Shown: positions 39,221-51,072, counted from the first letter of the stretch. The stretch: DNA of 64,000 nucleotides from Flectonema sp. DT1601 (GCA_964019425.1 OZ025812.1:186001-250000); one strand, 5' to 3'. Notes: generated by a model from the letters alone, not told the origin. A program made the numbers and translations.

Positions 39221-39999
39221 CAGTCATTCCTTTTTTTTTGCGAACAAATTTTAGACATTGAAAAAGATTTTCAAAAAAAAATTGTAAAATTTTCGATCGA
39301 AGCGGCATTTTAATGCGCTGCATCATTGGGTTCATTTCCGTCCGAAATCGGGAGGTTGGCATCACATACTTGTCACCCGAATTGAGAAAAGAGATTTTGT
39401 GGTTTACTAAATCAGCTCAGCCGTGGACAAGTACCAAAACTAAAAATTAATCGAAGGGTCTAATTTTACACTGCCGGTCCAGCGGGATCCAGAGAAAAAA
39501 TAATCGAGCAAAAATATATTAAAGAGTACTAAGCATGTGCCGGTGAGGCAGATTGTTACTACCTGTCTTTTTGGACCTACTTTGATACTTAATGATCATT
39601 ATCACCACCACAGATGCAACATTTTCCTTACATAATTGCTACTAGGGTTGATTTGTTAGTAAAAAGGTGCATATCTCTTGAGTGCGGGAGAAGGGGGAAA
39701 AAATAGTGGAAAAAAAAAAATTAGGGGTGTTTTTTACTCAGATTTTCTCGATCTTTCCATTCCAGGTCTGGGATTAATATTTATCATTGAGTAGTACCAA
39801 GGAAATTTTGCAAAGAGACGTTTATCTCTTTTTAGCAGCACTTACCATGTTTAAAAGTATATCCCTATGCCTAATTTTACAGATCGCACCCTCCCCGATT
39901 CCAAAAAATAAAAAATCGAGCAAAAGTAACATATCGTGTAACCTTGCTCAGGCGGTGAGAAAATGGTGTTTTTTGTTCGCAAAAAAAAGGAATGACTGA
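39221..39999. mobile_element. Small TIR element (MITE), ~0.78 kb
   Basis: Terminal inverted repeats of about 28 bp: CAGTCATTCCTTTTTTTTTG with CGAACAAA at the left (39221-39248) and their complement at the right (39972-39999, with one fewer T). Both ends are flanked by ATAT, so the target duplication (TA or ATAT) cannot be separated from the palindromic flank. The CAGT start would suit a Tc1/mariner-type element. Inside are two direct subrepeats (about 39461-39515 and 39868-39929, sharing CTAATTTTACA and ATCGAGCAAAA). No transposase. Confidence 0.65.
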
Positions 40000-42900
40000 T
40001 ATATAAAAAAAACTACGTCATTTCAGAATAGCAGTTAAAACGCAACGATAACGTATTTCGAGGGGGTTGTGTGTTTTACAAAAATTAAAATACAACCAAC
40101 TTGAATCATTCATCAGTTGTGATGTAGACTAACTCAGTCAGTGAATCATCAGACTTAATCACCCCCCTCAATTAGCAATCTCACTGTACTGTGGGGGTGA
40201 AACTTTGACAATGTAAAAACAGTAACAACTTTAGGTATCCATATCAAGTACTTGACTGAAAAATATTGTACTGAGGGGGGGAAGACTGTTTGATTAGGTT
40301 CATACGAATATAAATCTCTGTATTGTATCAAAGCTCAAAAATAAAATTAAAAAACTCATGACACAAGTGACTAAAAATGTTTATACAGGCTAACACCCTG
40401 CAAATGACGTACTTGCTCTACATTATAATCACCCTCTCAAGTAGCAATCTCAGTGTACTGTGGGAGGAGGAGGTTGGATGTTTAAATTCGTAAAATACCA
40501 ATTATTGTATCAAACATAACAAAACATTTAACAATCTGTTAAGGATACAGTGAACTATGGTGATGCCTTATTTAGCCTTTTTGAAGTTTACTATCTGCAT
40601 ACATCTTTTCTTTTTTTTTCCGTGTTGTCGGACTGCGGGGAGGGCAGGGTGAACCACGAATTAATAACAAAGGGTAGCGCTCCATCGTAGCCCTCAATAT
40701 TTTCCAATAAAATAGCTCCACTCATTAAGAGCGAAGAGTGGTATTTGCGAGAACTCTTTTTTTTTTTTTCTTTCCTTTTTTTTTTTTTTTTTTAAAACTT
40801 TAAAACGAAGCCACTCCTACCTTAAAAGTAGTTATTATTGATTGGTCTCTCTCGCAATCCATACTGGGAGGACGTTGTGTAAAGACGCAGTCATGTCCAC
40901 ATGTTCAGCTTTCGATATTCAAGCACCACAGTCAGTGATCAGTGAAATTATGCAAACAACCCCCTGGGAGACTCCCACTGAGGATAAGAGACTTTGATAT
41001 ATTCCTTTCTAAGTTGTGAGGAAGGGGAATGGCAATGAAGAAGAAGAAGAAAAAAAAAAACAAAGGGGAAAAAAAAAGAGAGAACCCGCAAAAAGAAATA
41101 ATAAAAAAAAAAGGTAAGATTTTTTGGTAATTATACCCCCTACCTAGGAGAAAAAAAAAAAAAAAAAATCAAAACACAGAAACATAAAATAACGAAACAA
41201 AAAAATCAAAAAAAAAAATTTAAACTTCTGCTTTTTTTTTTTTTTTTTTTTCTCGCAACTAATAACATATTGAATAGTTTTGTGATTTAAAATTATATGC
41301 AATGTTAGAACAGAGTGATCACAGTACTCATGCGGAACCAAAATATCGTCTGTGTCGCCAGCTGGGCATGGAGAGAAGACAAGCAGTGCACAACAAAATA
41401 CAACAACTTTTGATATTTTGATTTTAAAAAATCATTTTAAAAAAAAAAAAAAAAAACATAAAAGAACCCCATAATTTGCATTAAAGATAAATTAACGACT
41501 CCATGAACCAACGCAGCCGACTACAGACGGGTTCATGGGAAAAACACAATTAAAATAAGCTCTTTATGCACGATACACGTCTATATGACCCTCTATGTAA
41601 CAAACAATAATTCTTTTTTTTTTTTTTTCGCACAAGTGAATTCAACTTCAAGTATACCACAGGAGTGGTCCAACAAGCTCTTCGGGGGTATATTTAAATA
41701 TGTGAACTCTAATCCATGAAATGGATCATTAGTTAGATTCGGCATAGAACGTGGTATTATTTTTACTTTTTTTTTTTTTTTTTTTTTTAAATGTCAGAGA
41801 AGGGGTCTTGCTAAAAAACGATATCACAGAACAGAATTTTAATATTTTTTCTGCATCACCCGATTAATCGATGAAAGGTGGGGAAAGAAGGGGGAAAAAA
41901 AAAAAAAAAAAAAAAAAACTTTCACGCAAAACAAAAGACTCAAATATTAAGATGGATAACCAAAAACTAATTTTCCATCTCTTTTTTTTTTTTTTTTTTT
42001 TTTTTCAAGCGCAAGTACAAATGTTGAATCGTCAAATGGCAGATCCCTTTGTGAGCAATAAAAAAATAAAAAAATGAAAATAAAAGAATTAATTTGAACA
42101 CACCAACAACAAAGCGATACTAATATTACGAAAAGGAGGAGGGGAATAATACTTTTTTTTTTTTTTTTTTTTTTGAGCATCACATGCATTGCATCGAAAT
42201 TCGCTAACTAAAAATAAAACATTAGTAAATTATGATACAGTCGACTTATGGATGGAAAGTGAAGAAAACAGTAACAACTTTAGGTATTAATACAAAAAAT
42301 AGAAACAATATTTTCCGTTTTGAAAGGTGTTTTTGCTTTTTTTTTTTGTTTTTTTTTTGATGCATTCTTCGCAGTGTCGCGGTGTATTTGACTGCCGTCT
42401 ACCTTCGACCCTTTATATCGTAGTGGGCAAATATCAATCACAAATATTTTTTTTAATTTTTGATTTTTTTTTTTTTTTTTTTTTCTTGATTTCTATATGT
42501 ACTGGCGCTGTCGGAGATTTCTCATGCGACAGGATTCTGTCTGCCTAATCTGAATTTGGTTTTTTTTTTTTTTAATGTTGCAGTAAGTTTTTACATGATG
42601 CAAACCAAGTAAAACAATAGGTGTTGAGGGGTCCGCGCTGGGAGAGGAAATAGGTGCCAAGTCAAGATGATGCAAAAATACCACCACAACTCTTTTACAC
42701 CTGCAGTTTTTTTTAGTTTTTTAGGTAATTAAAAAAAAATAGGCTTCAAAAAAAAAAGGGGAAAAAAAAAAGATTTTCTCCTTCCCGGAGAATACTACTG
42801 TATATACAAAAAAAAATTTAATAAAAAAAAAAAAAAAAAAAAAATAGAAAAAGAGGGAAAGAGAATATTGTTTGCTGTTTTAAGAATATTGTTTGCTGTT

Positions 42901-43613
42901 TTAAGTTGCCAGAGGTTGACAAGTAAGTGGTGAATTTGGAGGAACGCTTTTTTTTTTTTTTTTTTTTTTTTTTTTCTTCTCTGACGTAGCTTCTGCATGA
43001 AATATCCATTCAAAAGCACCAAGACATAATTAATAACATTATTAGCCGAATTCTTCACACACACACACACACACACACAACAAAAAACCGTATAGAAGCG
43101 TACACATAAAAAAAAGCTTCTCAGGGAGCGAAGAGAGAAAAGATAACAAACTGGATAATAATATACAGTGCAACCTTATGTCTAAAAGCACTACAACGTA
43201 TCGATAGAATAATAAGGGAGGAAGGCAGGAAAGAAGAAAGAAGGAAAAACCCACCCACAGCGAGGACAACATATCCCATCATTGCCATTCCCTCAACATA
43301 CCCCATTGAGGTATGCAGGTTCCACAACGACAAGAAGGTTTCTTGTTTTGAATGATGTAAAGAAAAAGAAATCTACCTGGGGATTCCCCCTCTCGGAACC
43401 TATGCAAAAACAGTGAGATTTTTTCACAATAATTACACGACGTGGTCACCCCACGCCCCAATCTACTGGAGACAATGCTTTTGTTTGTTGCTTTTTTTGC
43501 GTTTATTTTTTTTTTTTTTCCCAACTCTTTTTTTTAAGTAGGGTCGCAAAAAGCATATCTAAGAAACTTACGTCTGCCTGCGTCGACAACTGATCCCCTT
43601 CTCAGAATATTAT
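40000..43613. other. AT-rich spacer with scattered repeats, no gene seen
   Basis: Contains non-coding repeat copies (40195-40263 and 40440-40560), a (CA)n microsatellite at about 43058-43079, a duplicated 20-bp unit around 42866-42905 (GAATATTGTTTGCTGTTTTA twice), and many homopolymer runs. Small open frames here are driven by poly(A)/poly(T). Confidence 0.6.
40145..40560. repeat. Non-coding repeat, copy 2, with potential stem-loops
   Basis: It carries the GGGGGTGAAACTTT...TACTTGACTGAAA block seen at 37846-37915. It is preceded by CACCCCCC...CTGTACTGTGGGGGTG, which can form a hairpin with a CACCCCC/GGGGGTG stem. A second related stretch (CACCCTCTCAAGTAGCAATC ... TGTACTGTGGGAGG) follows near 40430-40468. 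The downstream part (TATTGTATCA, GGATACAGTGA) resembles 38107-38165. Confidence 0.55.
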
Positions 43614-43671
43614 TTATTCTGAAGGTTGCGCAATGTTGTCGAGTTGCTGTTCGGTTGGTTTAACAACCTCG

Positions 43672-43703
<32 letters not shown>

Positions 43704-45425
43704 GTCAGCATTATTATTATGATTACCAGTTTCATCCACAGTAGTGATGGTGAAGGCGGAAGATCGTCGACGGTCACCACCAAAAGTAAATTTTCGGAGA
43801 TATGAGAATTCAGAAGCGAGAGTTGAACACCCAGACAGTTCACTGTCACATGGGGAGTTTGGTGTTGTGTCAGCTGTGCGTCGAAGACGAAGGGGGTCTG
43901 CCATTGGATCGTCACGATCATATGCAAACAGTTGTGAGAAGCTAATATCATATTCGATATCATCAATCCATATTGCGTAAACCTTTTCTTTTGGTAGTCT
44001 ACCTCCGATAACTCCCATGAAGTAGAACTCAAGTTCGAATGAATTCGCAATTATTCTCCATTCCCTCTTTGAGATTTCATACTCCCACACCATTTTCTTA
44101 TAAGGACTAGAACCACTTACATAACAAGGACTTGAAACAGAGTAGCCAGATGACCACATTGCCGCGTCTCTCTCAAAAGTTCCTGAATTTTGAAAAGCGA
44201 CAATCGGATCGAAGTGGAGCAGAGGTTGAGTTGATGCCAATCCTTTCTTACCAATCCTAGGGCTGGCTGATCTTTTTTGTTTTCTCATAAATTCTGTTTT
44301 TACTTGCTCTCTAACACCTTTTGATGTTCTTTTCAAAGCATCAAGTCTCTTTTTCCAACTTAGAGAACTCCACTCCGCCGGTGGGACAGAACGTATTGCC
44401 TCCAGACGAACCTTACTTGAGTATCCCAAGAATTCTTTTTTATAAGTAGCGTCGTCAGTGAAAAGCGCGTGTGCTGGTTGTCTTTTCAAGGTAGTCTTCT
44501 TTCTATCACGTGCAGTGGTTGCTGAAGGTTTCTTACAGCGAGGAGAGAGTGATCCAATTAGCGTTTTAACATTTGGAGATGAAATATTTTTTCTCGTCGG
44601 AGAATCGCTTTTTACACGTCCGGGTGTCACTAAAGTGGTTCCTCTGCAACGAGTATCTGCAACGGTTGTCTTGAGCGAGTCGTTTGTTGTGATTCGACCA
44701 ACCGATTTCTTCAACGCTGAGTCTGCGATCCCTCCCATCATATTAGTGAATGAATTATTTTCATTACGAAGGGGTGATCCTGAAGCAATTCTTGTTGAGG
44801 AACATGACGGGATAGTTGTTGCTGATCTGTTAGTTGACCTCATGAGTTGACTTTTAACTCGAGGGATACCTTTCGTATTCCTTGGAGAGAGTAACGGATG
44901 ACATTTATTATTTAATTGTCTTGTAATCTGTTCAGGTGATAGCCGAGGGTTAATAACCTTTGATTTTGGAGACTCACCAGCACCTCTCGCAGGCGAATCA
45001 GATCCTAAAGTCCTCGCCGCTTTTGGTGAAGAAGATCTGGTTGGGATACTCTTAAGCGGGGTATCATAATTAGAACCTCCTGATCGTAGTCCAGGTGATG
45101 GTGATTCCGTTGCAATCCGTGTTTTTGGTTTTGATGGTGGGGAGTGGGTACCGGATATCTTTTTAGTAACTGGCTGATCAGGTCTGGTTAATAAAGAGCT
45201 AACAGTTAAATTAGTTCTTAGTCTTCCTATTGGACTTGGTGATTCAACTGCCAACTTCTTAGTTCGATTTATTTTCACAATACTTTTCGGTGACATCGAT
45301 CTCGGTGTTGGTGAAGTGGATCTCATCTTCTCAGGAAACACCACCTTCACAGATGCAGACAGACCAATCCTCCTATTTGGTTGTACCCCACGGGTGGTTG
45401 TCTTAGGTGTTGCCATCGCCAACAT
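43614..45425 (-). CDS. Basic Ser/Pro-rich protein with acidic poly-Asp tail
   Basis: The protein has 603 residues. The first 300 are basic and full of S-P/T-P sites (STSPTPRSMSPKSIVK, ESPSPIGR, ESPSPGLRSG), typical of a phosphorylated cytoskeletal or chromatin-associated protein. The middle (about 325-400) has a charged helical segment (WSSLSWKKRLDALKRTSKGV). Residues about 450-530 look folded (KMVWEYEISKREWRIIANSF ... KVYAIWIDDIEYDISF). The tail contains a run of about 12 aspartates encoded by a (GAT)n repeat (about 43674-43705), followed by an acidic end. No family recognised. Acceptor-like TTTTTTTTATCAG (AG at 45439-45440), 13 nt before the ATG. Confidence 0.75.
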
Positions 45426-45501
45426 TTATTGTTGTAGGCTGATAAAAAAAAAGTAAATATAAATCACAAGGTCAAAACTCTCTTTAAAAAAAAAAAAACG
45501 A

Positions 45502-45602
45502 ACATGTCGGGAATCGAACCATCAATCAAAATAATAATTGATTCTTAAAGGGAACACTCGCAGCGAGGGGAATATCTCCTTTTGGTCGCAGTACAACATG
45601 TC
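45502..45602 (-). other. tRNA-like sequence (probable pseudogene)
   Basis: The minus strand has a perfect B box (GGTTCGATTCC) and a poly(T) terminator just beyond the 3' end. The ends ACATGTT and GACATGT can pair over 7 bp. The T-stem is largely unpaired when the loop is placed normally, and no proper D-arm or anticodon loop is visible. Best read as a decayed tRNA or a tRNA-derived repeat. Confidence 0.4.
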
Positions 45603-47545
45603 ACTCAGCACACGAAGTAGTCAGTTCAGCGAGTCTAATTATAATCGCTATCTTTAATATCGAAGGGTTAGCTTCGATATGAGGCAATACGTCGCTGTTA
45701 TTATCAGAACCTCACATCTGTTCTCTTTTGTTTTGTTTGTTTGCTTGTTTGTTTTTTTGAAATAAGACAGGATTCGATTTTAAAATAACGATTTCGCAAA
45801 AAAAAAAATAAATAAATAAATAAATAAAAAATTGATATTTTATTTTTATTTCATTTTTTTTTTTTTTTCAACTGAATAAAAACCTCACCAAGCAAATGTG
45901 ATGTGTTTATTTTAAAAAAACAAAAAAAAAAAATAATAAAAAAAAAACATCCTTTCCCTCCCCCCAAGCGTCAATTCAATATCAACACCAGAGAGAAAGC
46001 AGTACCGTAAAATATAATAATTACTTCAGAAATCAGTATCAGTTAGTAATTAATCATTTAAATTTACAAAATGTTCAGTGAGTCAAATGATGAGGAAAAA
46101 GGCTCACGAGGAGCTGACAATAAAAGACGTTGAAAGTAGCGTAGGATCGCTGTTCCATAACTCGTCGGTAGATACATCGACAGTCTCTAAGGAAGAACGT
46201 TTTTAAAAAAAACCCAGAGATGAATTTTGACACAAGCACAAACCGTTCCACATGATAAAAAAAATAGAGAACAGGGAAGGAAGGCTTTGTGAAAGAAACA
46301 TATCAACAACTAAATCAAAGAAATTTTTTCGCAAAAAACAAAACATCAGCATCCTGTGGTAACCTTGAATAGTATACGACAAGACGGAAAAAAAAGAGAC
46401 AAATAAGACACCAGGATAGCGACTAATGCCGTCCTTCGCTTATTTCCAACTCTTTGCTGACTCACAAACAACTGGTGGTCACATTCAGATTCCTGACCTT
46501 CAAAAACGAGAATACAATAAGATTTCGCAAAAGAAAGAAAGAAAAAAAAAAAAAAAAAGAATAACAATAATAATAATAAAACGCCTATTGCGACTAATGC
46601 GGATTTATATTCAAAAAAAGTTTTCTTGCAATTTCCACTTGGGGAATTGGTCGGAAGCTGATTTTCTACATGACTTTTTTTGTGTACTATAAAAAAAAAC
46701 TACTCTACTTGTAAATAACATAGAAAGCTAACTACGTAAGTAACTTCCCCATGAAATGAAGGGGAAAAAATACGTCAAAAACGCCACACACAAGTTACGT
46801 TATTTTTATACAATCGGGTCGGCTGGACGATCGCCCAGATATATAAATACGCGTCGTGTTATTTTTGAACCTAATAAAAATCTATGCTTAGTAATCAGCA
46901 GCTAGATTTGGTTCCTTTGTTTGACGTCAGTTAGAATTTTTTTTTTTTTTTTTTTTATAGTTTATTGCAAAAAAAAAAAAAGAAAATTTACTTAAAGGAC
47001 ATAAAGACAGTGAACCACATTAAAATAAGAATTGTCTTGTAGTTCTCTTTAAATAATAACAGAAGTTGTAATCGTTACGTTTTTTTTTACATGGTTAAAT
47101 CCACTAGTCACAAAACACACATTTCATATAGAAGATCTACTCCGATGCGGTGGTCCACCCGCACGCTACTAGTGAGTGAGAATTATGATAAACAAACAAC
47201 AATAGAATAAAGCTCTCAATATCTAGTCCAAATTAAGAACTGAAGAAGAACTAAATCAAAGTAAAGAAATCATTCTTTACAGAAACAGGACTCACCTAAA
47301 GTGGTCACTTAGAAGTAAATAAGGCAACCTGTTGAGGCAAACAAGCGCGCACAAGAAGGGATGAAACATAAAAAAGGTCGAGAGAGACGCAGAAAGACTT
47401 CCACTAGTTTTTCATTTCCCAGATGAACGAGATTAATTTTTTTTTTTTTTTCGTGAAATGGTTCACCAGACGCGAAGGAGAGGTGGACGTCATTATTTTT
47501 TTTTTATTTTTTTCTTAAAAAGGTTAACAATCAAGGATGCAACAA

Positions 47546-47690
47546 ACCCATTCAGATAAAAGCCTTTTATATATTTTGTTGATCGCAGACAGTACTACTG
47601 CCGCACGGGGAAAAATAGATAATATTTTTGATCATAATAAATAAAAACGGCTCTTAATCTGAATAGTTTCTTCTCCGACTTCATCGGTGC
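47546..47690 (+). repeat. Dispersed ~135-bp repeat, copy 3
   Basis: It begins CCCATTCAGATAAAAGCC and ends AATCTGAATAGTTTCTTCTC...CGGTGC followed by an A-run. Same family as 12828-13060 and 49042-49176, here on the plus strand. Confidence 0.7.
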
Positions 47691-48274
47691 AAAAAAAAAA
47701 AAAAAAAAAAAAAACAGGGATGGGAAAGTTTGGAACTGGTGCCCTATTTACACTCCTCTGTTTTTGTTTTTTGTTTTGTTTTGTTTTGTTTTTTTTTTTT
47801 TCGTGAATACAGTCACATTAACTGTAGTTGAGAATCCGAAGATTTGGATGGTGGAGTTGATTAAAACTAAAATACCAATCTAAATTAACAATAAATCATT
47901 TTAAAGGAATAAGAGGAAATGCTCAGATTTGCATCATAAAAGTGCCCTTGTTTTCTCCTCCTGGGAAGCGGAGTCTTTTTTTTTGATTTTTTTTTTTTTT
48001 TTTTCGGAAAAGAAAAAGGAAAGGAAAGAAAATACCACAGGGGGAGAAGCATGAAAAAAATTGCATAACATAATAACACGTGAAGTAAAAAAAAAAAAAA
48101 AGAATAATAAAACAAAACAAATAACCAAGTCATAACAGAAGAAAGAAAGAAAGAAAAAAAAACAGCTCACCCCGACCTTTCAGACAAGGCATGCAATTCA
48201 GAATGATTCACTATTGTGGTAAATTCAACACAAAATACAGTAACCAGTAAATTACTGAAGAGATTTCTACTTTA

Positions 48275-48309
<35 letters not shown>

Positions 48310-49041
48310 AGCTTCACAACATTTCTTTCTTTTTTACACACCTTTTTGTCAATAAATGGCAATAATTAGTAATAAGAATAGAGATCTTAAATCTGGAACC
48401 TCAATGATCGCTAAGGGATTAAAAAACAAAAGAAAGAATCACCGACACTGCAGTTCAAGTCAGCTGAAAGCAGAGGAAGTGCGGAAGTCAACGAGAAAAA
48501 ACATGTTGGGTTTCGCGAAATACATATGAAAAAATAATAGTAATAATAATAATAATAATAAATCGAAAAAAACGAGTGTTCCAGACGTTGCACCTACCGC
48601 ACCGCAGATATGTCAACTGAATGCAAAAGAAGTGCCAACAAAACTAAACAAAACGGACGATATGAACATAAGAAAGAAGAAGAGAAGAGGAAAACAAACT
48701 ACATCCATCCAACAGTTTCATACTTCCCTTTAGATAAACGATCTCAAGTTTAAACTAAAAAGAGAGGAACAGCAGGAAGAGCTCAAACAGGAACAAGAAG
48801 AGAAAACATTGTTTTTTAAGAGTGAGATGACAACACTTCTAGTCTCACGCCTAATGAATAACTGAGTAAAGGTTCTTCTTTTTTTTTTTTTTTTTTTTTG
48901 GTTCGGAAAAAAACAGTATTTGCCTCCAAAAAAAATAAAAAAAAATTTAAAAAAATAAAAATAAATAGTTTACAATCTGTGTCTCTTCATGACAAACTCA
49001 ATAGCGAGAGAAAAAAACAACAAAAAAAAAAAAAAGAAAAA

Positions 49042-49176
49042 AACCATTCAGATAAGCAGCCTTATATATTTTGTTGATCGCAGCTAGTTTTACTGGCGCA
49101 CAGGGAAATAGATAACATGACATAATAAATAACGGCTCCTAATCTGAATAGTTTCTTCTCCGACTTCGTTCGGTGC
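49042..49176 (+). repeat. Dispersed ~135-bp repeat, copy 4
   Basis: It begins AACCATTCAGATAAGCAGCC and ends AATCTGAATAGTTTCTTCTC...CGGTGC plus A-run. The middle (TATATTTTGTTGATCGCAG) is shared with the copy at 47.6 kb, so these two are the closest pair. Confidence 0.7.
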
Positions 49177-49872
49177 AAAAAAAAAAAATTCCCCTGGGAA
49201 TCACACTAGCAGAAAGTTGTCAATAATATAAAAATAAAATACTACTCAAAAGACACTTGAAAATAGATTGTCTTTATACAAAACTTTCTTTGGAAATCAT
49301 CAGCATCGATACCAAAAAAAAAATAAAAAAACATCGACCTATGGAATGATTCCACCATTTTGATTGAGAGGTTCAATGTTCTTCAGTTTTAGGGAAAAAA
49401 AAAAAAAAATGAAGATCATTTCCAGCCCTCTCTACATGGCAAACTCAAATAGTAAACAATTTTTTTTTTTAAAGGATTTCAAGTTTTTTTTTTTTTTTCA
49501 GGTAGGATTTCAGCTGACAAGGAAAAGTATCGCTAACATGTGTTTTGTTCCCAGGTATGAACATAGTATGATAGATGAAAAAAAAAAAAAAAGAATCTGA
49601 GAAGTGATGAAAAATAACTCTTCAAAAGAAACAATTTTCTTTATCTGCTTTATTTTTTTTTTTTTTTTTTTTTTGCTGTCATTTTTTTGACAATAATAAA
49701 CAACATGAAAAAGAAAAATAATAATAATAATAAACAAAAAGGCACCACCATTCTACAATACCACCACAGGAAAGAGAATAATTTAAATTTTGCTACTCAA
49801 TCTGACCATCAAATTGTCAGTTATTTTCTCACTCCCAACGTGGGAATGAATGTGAAAAAAAAAAAACTTCTG

Positions 49873-50502
49873 CTAAGCAAGTCTGTTGGTTAAAAACATT
49901 TGAACCAGCGCTCTCCTAATTCCTTGTCGGCGCTTTACTTTTTCACGCTTTGATGATGTGATTGGTTTGCATACGAGGCGATCAACAATAGCATTTGACG
50001 ATGTTTTAATTGCTTCTATCGAATGTCTGAAAATAGCGAAAGTATTGCAGTCTTCTTTAGCAGATGCTTCAATGTACTGAGTTGGAGTACCTGAAGCTGA
50101 CCAGGTATTCGCAAGGTTGTATGCTTCGTTTGATTCAACCTGACGTTGGTTTTCAAGATCACATTTGTTTCCAACAATTGTAATTGGAACAGAAGTACCT
50201 CTTTCTTTTATAATGGAATTTCTTACATCTTTCAGATCATTAAAGGACTCCTTATCACTGATACTAAACACTAAAATGAACGCATCTCCCTTAGGATACG
50301 AGACTCCTGTAGTGGTAGTGCTCGACGCCGTGTCAACAACTGCTAAAGGGATCTCATCGTCTCCCAATTTCATTTGTTTGAAATAGACGTCAGATTCAGA
50401 TGTGTTCACTCGCCCATTAACCAACCACTCACCACGCACAAATCGTTGAGTCAACGATGATTTTCCAACTCTCTCCCCGCCAGCCACAACGATAGTGTGC
50501 AT
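49873..50502 (-). CDS. Divergent Ras-like small GTPase
   Basis: The start is the ATG at 50500-50502 (MHTIVVAGGERVGKSS), giving 209 residues; the frame runs 27 codons further up but an acceptor-like site (TTTATTTATTTATAG, AG at 50514-50515) separates the two. G1 is GGERVGKS (8-15), G4 NKCD (112-115) and G5 EASAK (146-150), all standard. G3 is DTAS (57-60) in place of D-x-x-G, and the catalytic Gln that normally follows is missing, so GTP hydrolysis is probably altered. The C-terminus (KVKRRQGIRRALVQMF) is basic and has no CaaX cysteine, so membrane attachment by prenylation is unlikely. Confidence 0.82.
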   Translation of the reverse strand: MHTIVVAGGERVGKSSLTQRFVRGEWLVNGRVNTSESDVYFKQMKLGDDEIPLAVVDTASSTTTTGVSYPKGDAFILVFSISDKESFNDLKDVRNSIIKERGTSVPITIVGNKCDLENQRQVESNEAYNLANTWSASGTPTQYIEASAKEDCNTFAIFRHSIEAIKTSSNAIVDRLVCKPITSSKREKVKRRQGIRRALVQMFLTNRLA

Positions 50503-50884
50503 TATATTGAAATCTATAAATAAATAAAATACATGATTGGGCGATAACGCAAGTAGACTTGGAATAACTTCTGTACCTACCAATAGTAATTAATGTAATT
50601 ATAAATAACATGGGGCATAAAAAAGTCTCCGAAAAATGGCCAAATCCACCGTCATTAAGGGACACTATGATTTCTTTTAGTAGAAATCTCACATTCCTCA
50701 TATATTACTTGCATTGTCTGCTTGCTTTGTTTGTATTGGAGGAGACCTGCTAAAAGACCTTCACTTGGTGTCACCTTGGGCATCCACATCTCGATACCCA
50801 CCGTCCCAGAAAATCGACCAGCTACCTCCTTCAGCTGTCATTAGGGTTCAACTCAAAGTTGTATTCGAAGCTGATGTTGTTGTA

Positions 50885-51072
50885 TACCTTGTCATGCCAT
50901 CTGTGTATGTTGAACAGAAGGGATACAGAGATGAGGCAATGGATTACCTTGTCATGCCATCTGTGTATGTTGAACAGAAGGGATACAGAGATGAGGCAAT
51001 GGATTACCTTGTCATGCCATCTGTGTATGTTGAACAGAAGGGATACAGAGATGAGGCAATGGATTACCTTGT
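50885..51072. repeat. 60-bp tandem repeat, 3.1 copies
   Basis: Three consecutive units are identical over 60 bp, beginning TACCTTGTCATGCCATCTGT; a fourth is cut after 8 nt. As 60 is a multiple of three, the array stays open on both strands (plus-strand unit VMPSVYVEQKGYRDEAMDYL). Confidence 0.95.

Larger units (their letters stand above)
45441..49872. other. 4.4-kb AT-rich spacer, no protein gene seen
   Basis: Long poly(A)/poly(T) runs throughout, for example near 48277-48308. It holds one tRNA-like sequence (45502-45602) and two copies of the dispersed ~135-bp repeat (47546-47690, 49042-49176). The open frames are short and homopolymer-driven. Confidence 0.6.

Noticed and set aside
43058-43079. 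CRISPR-like or regulatory array
   Set aside because: It is a simple (CA)n microsatellite; no spacer-repeat arrangement occurs anywhere in the window.
45502-45602. Functional tRNA gene
   Set aside because: The B box and terminator are present, but T-stem pairing fails and no D or anticodon arm can be drawn.
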